Origin: an uncultured Kiritimatiellota bacterium
GTDB lineage: Bacteria > Verrucomicrobiota > Kiritimatiellia > RFP12 > UBA1067
Reading direction: 5' to 3'
Length of the DNA: 8,451 nt
NCBI GenBank assembly: GCA_934654805.1
Contig: CAKUGW010000125.1
Span: forward strand, 1 to 8,451
Below the pieces are notes generated by a model that had not been told where the DNA came from, ran no database searches, and was given only the letters and a program-made list of their open reading frames with translations. Position numbers and translations under genes: made by a program. How positions within the stretch are numbered: position 1 is the first letter of the stretch; every line of letters starts with the position of its first letter. Below, in pieces: positions 1 through 6,305 of the stretch.

Positions 1-40
1 CTTCAAGGGACACCCCGTGGCGATGTGTCCGCGCGTTTAG

Positions 41-490
41 GTTCACTCGCAACCATCCCATAGACATTCCGGCAGAAAGTTCGGGCAGGAGATCAACCGA
101 GAAGAGTATCGCCTGCCCATCTACATTGGGAAGGCTGAACCGTCAGGTTGGCGACAGAGCCGAACGACTGGAGAGGAAAAGTCCGGCAACAAGCTTTTTG
201 AGCGTCTGGTTCAGCATTCGCGAAGCGTGACGAGTGCAAAGAATCTCGATTCGGAAGACTTTCCTGCCGCCTGATGATCCTTGAAGGCCCAGTCGTGGCG
301 ATGATTGCGTCGGTGGAGGCTGCACTAATAGCCATGCATCGACCGTTGTGGAACAGCGTGATTGACGGGTTTGGCAACCACAATCCCGGGGAAATGAGAT
401 TTACGGGCATGATTACGCAATGGGATGCATTGCATCCCGGGCGGGCGCGGGCGAAAAAGATGTCGGGCGAGATGCCGGACGTCAAGTTTC
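41..490 (+). pseudogene. Frameshifted Eco29kI-family (GIY-YIG) type II restriction endonuclease remnant
   Basis: The conceptual protein runs in frame 2 from after a TAG at 38-40 to about 262, then in frame 1 to about 490. Frame 2 shows the GIY-YIG half-motif PIYIGKA, then RLVQH, which gives the Arg-x3-His pair, and NLDSEDF. Frame 1 continues with SCRL, an E in VEAALI, PLWN, GFGNHNPG and WDALHPGR, the usual order in the Eco29kI family. Family knowledge places active-site Tyr, Arg, His, Glu and Asn at these motifs; the first Tyr lies in the N-terminal part, which is missing here. A single-base deletion near 260-265 explains the frame change. Known Eco29kI-type enzymes are about 210 residues; here about 140 are recoverable. 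The product would be non-functional. It is followed at once by a methyltransferase tail, so this is a decayed R-M locus. The family call is from motif memory and is strong; cut-site specificity cannot be read. Confidence 0.85.
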
Positions 491-493
491 TGA

Positions 494-805
494 ATCGACG
501 AGCCCAGCAAGACAATCAAGGCCGGTGCCCACGGGGTGCCCGGCGGAGAGAACATGATACGTTTCCCAGACGGTTCGTTGCGGTACATGACCGTCCATGA
601 GGCCAAGCTCATCCAGACTTTCCCAGACGACTACCGCATTTGCGGATCGTGGGGCGTGGCACTGCGGCAGATCGGCAACGCAGTCCCCGTGCAGCTGGCG
701 AGACAGATGGGCGAGCAGATGAAGCGCGCCCTTGGCGCACGCGCGCAAAGGGGAGTTCGGCAGGGCATCGCACGGGACGCCGGCTTGTTGCGCGTTGCGT
801 CATGA
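494..805 (+). pseudogene. C-terminal remnant of C5-cytosine DNA methyltransferase
   Basis: The frame starting just after a TGA at 491-493 reads IDEPSKTIKAG, then HGVPGGENM. It continues with RYMTVHEAKLIQTFPDDY (motif IX region) and QIGNAVPVQLA (motif X), and ends at TGA 803-805. These are the closing motifs of a cytosine-C5 methyltransferase, the modification partner of a type II R-M system. The catalytic Pro-Cys motif IV, the SAM-binding motif I and most of the recognition domain are absent, so only about 100 of the usual 330-400 codons remain. A GTG at 536 could start an open frame but could not give an active enzyme. The junction with the endonuclease remnant lies near 485-495 and looks like an internal deletion that removed the end of R and most of M. 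In the Eco29kI system the R gene precedes the M gene on the same strand, which matches this order. Confidence 0.88.
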
Positions 806-932
806 GCGTGAGAAACCGTTTCGATCATGGCGCGCGGAACGGGCGTTCGACATCCCCAGCCAGGTCAACGACGACGAGCCGGTCGACGTCGTCCGCGCCG
901 CCGGCCCGTCCCGCGCCGCTGCTGCCGCCGCG

Positions 933-1850
933 TCAGCCCTCGACCTTCTTCACGACGCTCGTGCAGGCCTTGAGGACGCCCGCGACGTCCGCGAGGTTGG
1001 ACGGGATGATCATCGTGTTGTTCGCCTTCGCGAGGTTGCCGAACTGCGTCAGGTACTGCTGGGCGAGCTGCATGTTGACGGACTCGAGACCGCCCTTCCC
1101 GCCGATGGCCTCGGCGACCTTGCGGATGCCCGTCGCCTGCGCCTCCGCGACGAGCAGGATCTCCTGCGCCTTGCCCTCCGCCTCGTTGATGCGGCGGGCG
1201 CGCTCGCCCTCGGAGAGCGCGATCGCCTGGGCCCGCTCGCCCTCGGCGCGGTTGATCTTCGACTGGCGCTCGCCCTCCGACTCGGCGATCATCGCGCGCT
1301 TCTCGCGCTCGGCGCGCATCTGCTTCTCCATCGCGTCGCGGATCGTCTGCGGCGGCGTGATGTTCTTGATCTCGTAGCGCGTGACCTTGATGCCCCACGG
1401 GTCGCTCGCCTTGTCGACGGCCGAGACGATCGCCGCGTTGATGGACGTGCGCTCCTCGAAGCTGCGGTCGAGGTCGAGCTTGCCCATCTCGGAGCGCATC
1501 GTCGTCTGCGCGAGCTGCGTCGTCGCGAAGAGGTAGTTGCCGATGCCGTAGGAGGCCTTCACCGGGTCCATCACCTGCACGTAGAGGATGCCGTCCACCG
1601 AGACGGCGATGTTGTCCTTCGTGATGCACTCCTGCGGCGGCACGTCGATGGCCTGCTCCTTCAGCGTGTGCCGGTAGGCGATGCGGTCGATGAACGGGAT
1701 GAGGATGTGGAAGCCGGCGTCAAGCGTGCAGCTGTACTTGCCGAGGCGTTCGACGATGAACGCCGTCTTCTGCGGCACGACGATGGCCGTCTTCAGGATG
1801 GCGACGAGGATGATGAGGGCCACAAGGCCGAAGAAGATGAGCGCTTCCAT
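933..1850 (-). CDS. qmcA: QmcA-like SPFH/stomatin family membrane protein
   Basis: The predicted protein has 305 residues, the same length as E. coli QmcA. Residues 4-19 form one hydrophobic N-terminal membrane segment, followed by VVPQ and the SPFH (Band 7) domain to about residue 180. Landmarks are IVERLGKY, IPFIDR, QECITKDN and DPWGIKVTRYEI. Residues about 185-245 are charged Ala/Glu/Arg repeats of the AEGER type, a predicted coiled coil. SPFH proteins oligomerise into large membrane cages and take part in membrane microdomain and FtsH-linked quality control. The start ATG is supported by AAAGGA at 1858-1864, 7 nt upstream. An extended -10 box at 1888-1896 makes it a separate transcription unit from pth. 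The usual NfeD partner is not next to it: downstream are only 127 bp without a recognisable gene and then the R-M remnant. The exact substrate or partner is unknown. Confidence 0.9.
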   Translation of the reverse strand: MEALIFFGLVALIILVAILKTAIVVPQKTAFIVERLGKYSCTLDAGFHILIPFIDRIAYRHTLKEQAIDVPPQECITKDNIAVSVDGILYVQVMDPVKASYGIGNYLFATTQLAQTTMRSEMGKLDLDRSFEERTSINAAIVSAVDKASDPWGIKVTRYEIKNITPPQTIRDAMEKQMRAEREKRAMIAESEGERQSKINRAEGERAQAIALSEGERARRINEAEGKAQEILLVAEAQATGIRKVAEAIGGKGGLESVNMQLAQQYLTQFGNLAKANNTMIIPSNLADVAGVLKACTSVVKKVEG

Positions 1851-1887
1851 GGGGTTTTCCTTTCGTGTGTTGTTCGATGTGACGAGA

Positions 1888-1896
1888 ATTATACCA
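1888..1896 (-). promoter_or_regulatory. Extended -10 promoter for qmcA-like gene
   Basis: Read on the minus strand this is TGG followed by a perfect TATAAT, so an extended -10 of the TGnTATAAT type. It ends 37 nt before the qmcA-like ATG. The hexamer 17 nt upstream (1911-1916, TCGCAC) is a poor -35, which is typical when an extended -10 is present. It lies in the 122-bp gap after pth, so the gene need not depend on readthrough from pth. Confidence 0.7.
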
Positions 1897-1972
1897 AATC
1901 CGCGTCCGCCGTGCGACTGCCGCCGATTCGCCGCCGGGCGCGCGCGGCACGTTCGACGCCATCCCGCCCTGA

Positions 1973-2554
1973 TCAGGCCGGGCGCGCCGCCGCATTGAAT
2001 GCGTTGTAGAGGTTCATCGCACGGTCGGGGCCGCTGCGGACGACCTCCGCCGCGGCCTTGGCCGCCTCGGCGACGACACGGTCCATCGTCTGGCGCGTCG
2101 CGGGGTCGAACTTGCCGAGGACATGGGCGACGACGTTCGAGCTGTCCTTCCCGACGCCGACCTTCAGGCGCGCGAAATCCGGCGTGCCGAGGCGCTCGAT
2201 GATGTTGCGGACGCCGTTGTGCCCGCCGCAGCTGCCGCCCTTGCGGATGCGCAGGCGCCCGACGGCGAGGTCGATGTCGTCCTGGACGACGAGCAGGTCC
2301 GCCGCCGTCGCGTTGTGGTACTTGACGATCGGCGCGACCGACTCGCCGGAGAGGTTCATGAACGTCTGAGGCTTGACAAGGAGCGTTGGCCGCCCCGCGA
2401 CGACGGCCTTCGCCAGCAGGCACCTGTACTGCCGCTTCTCCTCCCACGCGACGCCGGCCGCGGCCGCCAAGGCGTCCACGACCTCGAAGCCGACGGAATG
2501 GGGCGTGTTGGCGTACTGCGCGCCGGGATTGCCGAGACCTGCGATAATCTTCAT
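1973..2554 (-). CDS. pth: Peptidyl-tRNA hydrolase
   Basis: This enzyme cleaves the ester bond of peptidyl-tRNAs released by stalled ribosomes, recycling tRNA in the cytoplasm. The 193-residue length matches bacterial Pth. Visible family residues are GLGNPG with Asn9, His19 in TPHSVGFE (the catalytic base), QTFMNLSG with Asn67, Asp92 in the QDDIDL loop, and GGHNG with Asn113. These correspond to E. coli Asn10, His20, Asn68, Asp93 and Asn114. The start is fixed by the conserved KIIAGLGNPG beginning. It follows ribE by 26 nt and has no clear Shine-Dalgarno sequence: the 20 nt before the ATG are pyrimidine-rich. Expression is therefore likely by readthrough or coupling from ribE. It is the last gene of the nfu-iorB-ribE-pth cluster. 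No terminator with a T-run is visible after it. Confidence 0.96.
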   Translation of the reverse strand: MKIIAGLGNPGAQYANTPHSVGFEVVDALAAAAGVAWEEKRQYRCLLAKAVVAGRPTLLVKPQTFMNLSGESVAPIVKYHNATAADLLVVQDDIDLAVGRLRIRKGGSCGGHNGVRNIIERLGTPDFARLKVGVGKDSSNVVAHVLGKFDPATRQTMDRVVAEAAKAAAEVVRSGPDRAMNLYNAFNAAARPA

Positions 2555-2580
2555 GAGGGGAAAGGGATTCCGAAAGCCGC

Positions 2581-3210
2581 CTAACAGAAGCCGGCGGCGG
2601 ACAGGGCCTCTTCGGTAAGGCCAGGACGCGCCGCATCCTTCGCGAGATACTTGCCAACGACGTCGCCCTCGAGGTTCACGCCGTCGCCCACCTTCCTCGA
2701 TCCCAACGTCGTCTCGCGCGCCGTCGTGGGGATGAGATCGACGCCGAGCCAGTCGTCGCCGAGCGCGGAAATCGTGAGCGAGACCCCGTCAATCGTCACG
2801 GAGCCCTTGAGGACGGACTGCGCGGCGAGGACACGCCCGCACCGGACGCGCAGCTGGAAGTCGCGTCCCTTCGGCAGAATCGCCGAGACCGTGCCGCGCG
2901 CATCGACATGCCCCTGCACAAGATGCCCGCCAAGCGGTTCGCCCGCACGCACCGCGCGTTCAAGGTTCACCTTCGCGCCCGGCACGAGGCCGCCAAGGCC
3001 CGAGCGTTCCTCCGTCTCGCGCAGGACGTCCGCCGTGAAGCGGGACTGCGCACAGCGGACGACCGTCAGGCACACGCCGTTGACGGCCACGGACTCGCCC
3101 GGCTCCAGCGGACGCGCCCACGGGACATCCGCCGCGATCTCGAGGACGAGCCCGCGTCCGCGACTCACGCGCCTCACCGTGCCGATCCGCTGGACAAGCC
3201 CCGTGAACAT
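2581..3210 (-). CDS. ribE: Riboflavin synthase, alpha subunit
   Basis: This enzyme converts two molecules of 6,7-dimethyl-8-ribityllumazine into riboflavin plus a pyrimidinedione, the last step of vitamin B2 synthesis. The 209-residue protein begins with the diagnostic MFTGLV and holds two lumazine-binding repeats. The first, about residues 1-87, contains VAVNGVCLTV with Cys47. The second, about 90-190, contains GGHLVQGHVD with His101 and VTIDGVSLTI. The C-terminal tail after VGKYLAK is expected to help trimerisation. The gene starts 4 nt after the iorB stop and precedes pth by 26 nt, so all are probably one transcript. No other riboflavin gene and no FMN riboswitch lie in the window. The symbol ribE follows one common usage; E. 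coli calls the same enzyme ribC, and B. subtilis calls it ribE. Confidence 0.95.
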   Translation of the reverse strand: MFTGLVQRIGTVRRVSRGRGLVLEIAADVPWARPLEPGESVAVNGVCLTVVRCAQSRFTADVLRETEERSGLGGLVPGAKVNLERAVRAGEPLGGHLVQGHVDARGTVSAILPKGRDFQLRVRCGRVLAAQSVLKGSVTIDGVSLTISALGDDWLGVDLIPTTARETTLGSRKVGDGVNLEGDVVGKYLAKDAARPGLTEEALSAAGFC

Positions 3211-3214
3211 CGTC

Positions 3215-3814
3215 TCACGGACGCGCCTGCGCCGCCGCGCGACCGAGCGCGAACGCCTTCAGGTTGATGTCGAGCAGCTTCGCCTTCGGCCCCGTCAGGA
3301 GCTGGGCGAGGGCCTCGTGCCAGGTCTTCTCCTCGAACGGGCAGAACGCCGAGAGCGCGCCCGCGATGACCATGTTCATCGTGCGCGGGTTGCCGACCTC
3401 CTCCGTCGCGACCTTCATCGCATCGACGAGGACAAGCTTCCTGAACGCCTTTTTGAGCTTGCCGTCGAGGTTCTCGACGTCCGCCTGCTGGCCGGACGAG
3501 ACCGTGACCGGCGTCAGGTACGTGTCGTTCACGAACGCCGTGCCGCCCTTCGCGAGGATGCCCGCATGGCGCAGGGCCTCCAGCTTGTCGAACGAGACGA
3601 GCACGTCGGCCGTGCCCTCCTGGATGATCGGCGAGGCGACGGACGCGCCGAAGCGCACCTGGCTCGTCACCGAGCCGCCGCGCTGGGACATGCCGTGGAT
3701 CTCGGACTTCTTGACGTCGTAGCCCGCGAGCGCCGCCGTCTTCGCGAGGAGGTCGGCCGTCAGGATGATGCCCTGCCCGCCGACGCCGACGAGCGAAACG
3801 TTGACCGTCTTCAC
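3215..3814 (-). CDS. iorB: Indolepyruvate:ferredoxin oxidoreductase, beta subunit (IorB)
   Basis: IorB is the small subunit of an oxygen-sensitive, thiamine diphosphate and Fe-S enzyme. The enzyme oxidatively decarboxylates aryl 2-oxoacids such as indolepyruvate to acyl-CoA, reducing ferredoxin. The 199-residue protein starts with a glycine-rich nucleotide/CoA-fold motif (GVGGQGI, residues 10-16) and has the family signature SEIHGMSQRGGSV (37-49). It then shows DVLVSFDKLEALRH and NPRTMNMVIAGAL. This signature separates IorB from the gamma subunits of pyruvate and 2-oxoglutarate ferredoxin oxidoreductases, though a related oxidoreductase is possible. The start is GTG at 3812-3814, and its GTGA overlaps the stop of the NifU-like gene by 4 nt, so the two are translationally coupled. 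The catalytic partner IorA, which binds TPP and carries the [4Fe-4S] domain and usually lies next to iorB, is absent from the window. Confidence 0.92.
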   Translation of the reverse strand: MKTVNVSLVGVGGQGIILTADLLAKTAALAGYDVKKSEIHGMSQRGGSVTSQVRFGASVASPIIQEGTADVLVSFDKLEALRHAGILAKGGTAFVNDTYLTPVTVSSGQQADVENLDGKLKKAFRKLVLVDAMKVATEEVGNPRTMNMVIAGALSAFCPFEEKTWHEALAQLLTGPKAKLLDINLKAFALGRAAAQARP

Positions 3815-4032
3815 GCCTCGACCCTCTCGACCGTGATCTCCGGGTCAATCTCCTGAAGCCCCACCTCGATGCCCTGCTTGAGCGTCATCATCGCGAAGGG
3901 ACAGCTGCCGCAGTGCCCGACGAGCTTGAGGTACACGACCTTTCCGTCGATCTTCACCAGTTCGAGGTCGCCGCCGTCGGCCTGCAGCCCGGCGCGCAGC
4001 TCCTCGAGTTTCGCCTTGATTTTCTCTTCCAT
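3811..4032 (-). CDS. Small NifU C-terminal-domain (Nfu) Fe-S scaffold protein
   Basis: This 73-residue protein consists only of the Nfu domain. It has ADGGDLELV at residues 18-26 and the cluster-binding GHCGSCPFA with Cys41 and Cys44, followed by a helix. Nfu proteins assemble or carry a [4Fe-4S] cluster, usually bridging two subunits through the CxxC pair, and deliver it to client enzymes. It overlaps iorB by 4 nt, and the IorAB enzyme is an Fe-S protein, so a dedicated delivery role is a reasonable inference but unproven. An extended -10 box stands only 10 nt before the ATG with no strong Shine-Dalgarno between (only GGACC), which predicts a leaderless or nearly leaderless mRNA. The length is at the short end but normal for stand-alone Nfu proteins. 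Confidence 0.92.
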   Translation of the reverse strand: MEEKIKAKLEELRAGLQADGGDLELVKIDGKVVYLKLVGHCGSCPFAMMTLKQGIEVGLQEIDPEITVERVEA

Positions 4033-4042
4033 AGTGGTCCGT

Positions 4043-4051
4043 ATTATATCA
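4043..4051 (-). promoter_or_regulatory. Extended -10 promoter for nfu-iorB-ribE-pth cluster
   Basis: The minus strand reads TGA then a perfect TATAAT (4043-4048), an extended -10 element preceded by a T-run. It lies in the 37-bp gap after the lpxC-like stop codon. Only 10 nt separate the box from the nfu ATG. With initiation at the usual 6-8 nt after the box, the mRNA would begin about 2-4 nt before the start codon. No convincing -35 is visible. Confidence 0.65.
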
Positions 4052-4069
4052 AAATCGGCCCGCCCCCGT

Positions 4070-5089
4070 TCAGGCCCGCGTCAGCAACCCGTTGCGGTAG
4101 AGCGCGCGGACCGCGTCGCAGTCGAGCGTGTGCCCCGCGCGGTAGCTGACGACCGTGCCGACGAAGCGGTGCTCGCCCGTCAGCGCCAACGCCGCCATCA
4201 GGTCGAGCGTCGCCCGGTGCCAGACGGGCTCCAGGAACTTCTCGCCGACCGGGAAGCGCGGCTCCGTATAGTAGCGGCCCTTCCCGTGGATGAGGATGTT
4301 GCGCTCGTTGTAGCCGAGGTTGCGCGTCGAGGCGAAGAGCCGCCCGACCGTCTTCGCGAGGACGTACTGCCGCCGCGTCGCGTTCGTCCGCGCCAGCGCG
4401 GCGTAGCGGAACGTCTCCGGCGTCACGTCGAAGAGGACGCGCTGGTCGCCGATCACGGTGTCCCACGAGATGCCGCAGTCGATGCGCAGGTTCCGCTCGC
4501 CGTCCGCCGCCGGCAGGAACAGGAGGAAGTCGCCGCGGCTGCCGCCGAAGGCGACCGGCTCCTTCACCGTCACGCACGTCGCCGGCGCGTCCGTCTCGCG
4601 GACGCCCGCGTGCTCCACCGCCTTGACGAGCGGCAGGGACGACTGGTCGAAGAGCGGCGGATCGCCGGAATTGACCTTCAGGAGCACGTCGTCGAGGCCC
4701 AGCCCCAGCTTGAGCGCGACGATGTGCTCGACCATGCGCAGGTAGTTGTGGGGCGAGCCCGACCGCAGGACGAGGTTCTGCGCGCTCGTCCAGAGGTTCG
4801 CGATGTCGACCTTCGTGTCGAGCTGCTCCGGCTGGTCCATCCGGCGGATCCACCAGCCCGGCTTCTCGCTCGGCGCGAACGTCAGCGTCTGCTTGCGGCG
4901 GCCCTGGAACGTGCCGATGCCCGCGACCGGGGCCTCGCCCGCGAGCGTGCGCCGCTTCGGCGGAAACGGCGAGCGGCGGCTTTCCGCCAGCCGCGTCTCG
5001 TCGATCGGCAGTTCCCTAAAAAGTCGGTACGCCGCATCGATTGATGCGGCGCTCCCGAACACGATTCTGTCGATCGGATATTCCGGCAT
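4070..5089 (-). CDS. Divergent LpxC-like (UDP-3-O-acyl-GlcNAc deacetylase fold) protein
   Basis: The 339-residue protein has about 45 extra N-terminal residues, then follows the two-domain order of LpxC, the zinc deacetylase of lipid A synthesis. Matches are RRTLAGEAPVAGIG (46-59), VEHIVALKLGLGLDD (120-134, holding Glu121 and zinc ligand His122), IGDQRVLFDVTPETF (213-227), LDLMAALALTG (295-305) and YRAGHTL (316-322). His320 matches the E. coli catalytic His265. Several key positions differ. The GLHxG motif (E. coli His19) is GTFQG. The HK-x2-D motif carrying ligands His238/Asp242 is His291 to Asp296 with one extra residue. The position of Asp246 is Ala300. The DGSA substrate loop is DQSS. It may be a paralogue with altered chemistry or a non-enzymatic homologue. 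It is coupled to acpP by TAATG, with GGAGAA as ribosome-binding site inside acpP. I leave the gene symbol empty because canonical activity is doubtful. Confidence 0.8.
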   Translation of the reverse strand: MPEYPIDRIVFGSAASIDAAYRLFRELPIDETRLAESRRSPFPPKRRTLAGEAPVAGIGTFQGRRKQTLTFAPSEKPGWWIRRMDQPEQLDTKVDIANLWTSAQNLVLRSGSPHNYLRMVEHIVALKLGLGLDDVLLKVNSGDPPLFDQSSLPLVKAVEHAGVRETDAPATCVTVKEPVAFGGSRGDFLLFLPAADGERNLRIDCGISWDTVIGDQRVLFDVTPETFRYAALARTNATRRQYVLAKTVGRLFASTRNLGYNERNILIHGKGRYYTEPRFPVGEKFLEPVWHRATLDLMAALALTGEHRFVGTVVSYRAGHTLDCDAVRALYRNGLLTRA

Positions 5090-5355
5090 TACTTCTCCGG
5101 CGCGGAACCGTCGTCCCCGTAGCCCTTCGACTTCAGGTATTCGACGACCTTGCCGACCGTGGTGAGCTTCTCGGCGTCTTCCTCCGGAATCGCCGCGCCA
5201 AACTCCTCTTCAAAGGCCATGATGAGCTCGACGGAATCAAGCGAATCGGCCCCCAGGTCGTCGATAAACGACGCCTCCGTGGTGACCTGTTCGGCGTTCA
5301 CTCCGAGCTGCTCAACGATGATGTCTTTGACGCGATCTTCAAGCTTTCCTGCCAT
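5089..5355 (-). CDS. acpP: Acyl carrier protein
   Basis: This is an 88-residue acidic four-helix carrier protein. Its Asp-Ser-Leu motif within LGADSLDSVEL gives Ser38 as the 4'-phosphopantetheine attachment site. It carries growing acyl chains for fatty acid synthesis and donates acyl groups for phospholipid and lipid A assembly. FEEEFGAAIPEEDAEKLTTVGKVVEYL is the usual helix II-IV region (seen around residues 48-75). The short GDDGSAPEK tail is an extension beyond the E. coli protein. The start is supported by AAGGAG at 5367-5372, 11 nt upstream. No fabD, fabG or fabF adjoins it, which is unusual for acpP. Instead the last base of its TAA is shared with the ATG of the lpxC-like gene. It has its own -10 box overlapping the end of mrp. 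Confidence 0.97.
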   Translation of the reverse strand: MAGKLEDRVKDIIVEQLGVNAEQVTTEASFIDDLGADSLDSVELIMAFEEEFGAAIPEEDAEKLTTVGKVVEYLKSKGYGDDGSAPEK

Positions 5356-5392
5356 AGTGTTTTCAACTCCTTGTTTCTTGTTGATGGCTCGT

Positions 5393-5398
5393 ATTATA
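5393..5398 (-). promoter_or_regulatory. -10 promoter element for acpP
   Basis: A perfect TATAAT on the minus strand lies immediately after the mrp stop codon and 37 nt before the acpP ATG. The upstream trinucleotide is TAG rather than TGn, so it is not a classical extended -10. A weak TTGCGC at 5417-5422 inside mrp, 18 nt away, could serve as the -35. The promoter thus overlaps the 3' end of mrp. Confidence 0.65.
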
Positions 5399-6265
5399 CT
5401 ACATTTTGCCGTCAGTGCGCAAGGGGGGCGTTTCTCGGCCCAACTTCAGGGCCCGCGCGGCGAACGCCTCGAAGTCGGGAATCTCGACCGTCTCCGCCGC
5501 GCCGCCGTCGATGGCGGACGCGAACGCCGGGTCGATCGGCAGGCGCACCGTCTCGGGAATCGCGAACCGCTGCGCGAGCGCCGCCGCCTTCGACTCGCCG
5601 AAGACGTCGATGACCTTGCCGCAGTCCGGGCACTTCAGGTAGCTCATGTTCTCCACGAGGCCGAGAACGGGCTTGCCCATCAGCTGCGCCATCTTGACGG
5701 ACTTCGCGACGATCATCTCGACGAGATCCTGCGGCGACGTGACGACGACGACGCCCGCGACGGGCAGCGACTGGAAGACCGTCAGCGGCACGTCGCCCGT
5801 CCCCGGCGGCATGTCGACGAACATCACGTCCAGCTCGCCCCAGTGGACGTCCGTCCAGAACTGCTTCACGCACCCGGCGATGACCGGCCCGCGCCAGACG
5901 ACGGGATCGGACGGATCCTCGACGAGCATGTTGAGGGAGACGACGCGGATGCCGCCGGTCGTCACCGTCGGCTCGATGCCGTCGTCCGTCCTGTAGCTCG
6001 CGCCCGCGAGGCCGAAGCCCTTCGGGATCGACGGGCCCGTGATGTCCGCGTCGAGGATGCCGACCCTGAGGCCGCGCCGCATCGCCGCGACGGCGAGCAT
6101 CGTCGTGACGAAGCTCTTGCCGACGCCGCCCTTGCCGCTCGCGACGGCGATGACCTTTCCGACTTTCGAGGCCGCGTTGAGCGGCGCGCCGAAGCCGGCC
6201 ATTTCCTTGCGCTCCGCGCAGCCCTTGCCGCACGTCGAGCAGTCGTGTGTGCATTCTTCAGCCAT
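5399..6265 (-). CDS. mrp: Mrp/ApbC (NBP35-type) iron-sulfur cluster carrier ATPase
   Basis: The 288-residue P-loop protein of the SIMIBI class binds and transfers Fe-S clusters in an ATP-dependent way. Its deviant Walker A motif is GKGGVGKS at 44-51 with signature Lys45. DADITGPSIP (72-81) and the VDMPPGTGD motif (150-158) are typical of Mrp. Cys212 and Cys215 in KCPDCGKV form the conserved CxxC that ligates a [4Fe-4S] cluster at the dimer interface. Unlike E. coli Mrp, there is no N-terminal MIP18/DUF59 domain. Instead the first 16 residues carry a C-x3-C-x2-C-x3-C cluster (Cys5, 9, 12, 16), as in many short anaerobe Mrp proteins, likely a second metal or cluster site. The start is supported by AGGGAA 6-7 nt upstream of the ATG and by the promoter at 6297-6305. 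Downstream acpP is 43 bp away with its own -10. Confidence 0.95.
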   Translation of the reverse strand: MAEECTHDCSTCGKGCAERKEMAGFGAPLNAASKVGKVIAVASGKGGVGKSFVTTMLAVAAMRRGLRVGILDADITGPSIPKGFGLAGASYRTDDGIEPTVTTGGIRVVSLNMLVEDPSDPVVWRGPVIAGCVKQFWTDVHWGELDVMFVDMPPGTGDVPLTVFQSLPVAGVVVVTSPQDLVEMIVAKSVKMAQLMGKPVLGLVENMSYLKCPDCGKVIDVFGESKAAALAQRFAIPETVRLPIDPAFASAIDGGAAETVEIPDFEAFAARALKLGRETPPLRTDGKM

Positions 6266-6296
6266 TTCAGTTCCCTTTCTGGTTTTTGACCCGTGA

Positions 6297-6305
6297 ATTA
6301 TACCA
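6297..6305 (-). promoter_or_regulatory. Extended -10 promoter for mrp
   Basis: The minus strand reads TGG then a perfect TATAAT, identical in its nine bases to the box before the qmcA-like gene. It ends 31 nt before the mrp ATG. No good -35 hexamer is visible upstream. It marks the left limit of the divergent mrp/pdxS intergenic region. Confidence 0.7.

Noticed and set aside
93..515. 140-residue minus-strand open frame
   Set aside because: It is antisense to the endonuclease remnant, whose plus-strand motifs explain the sequence; no ribosome-binding site or family features.
732..2009. 425-residue plus-strand open frame over qmcA-like gene
   Set aside because: Arg/Asp/Leu-rich antisense shadow typical of GC-rich genes; the minus strand encodes a clear SPFH protein.
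933..2657. 574-residue minus-strand frame joining pth region to qmcA-like gene
   Set aside because: The part upstream of the ATG at 1850 is an out-of-frame reading of pth; the promoter and Shine-Dalgarno place the real start at 1850.
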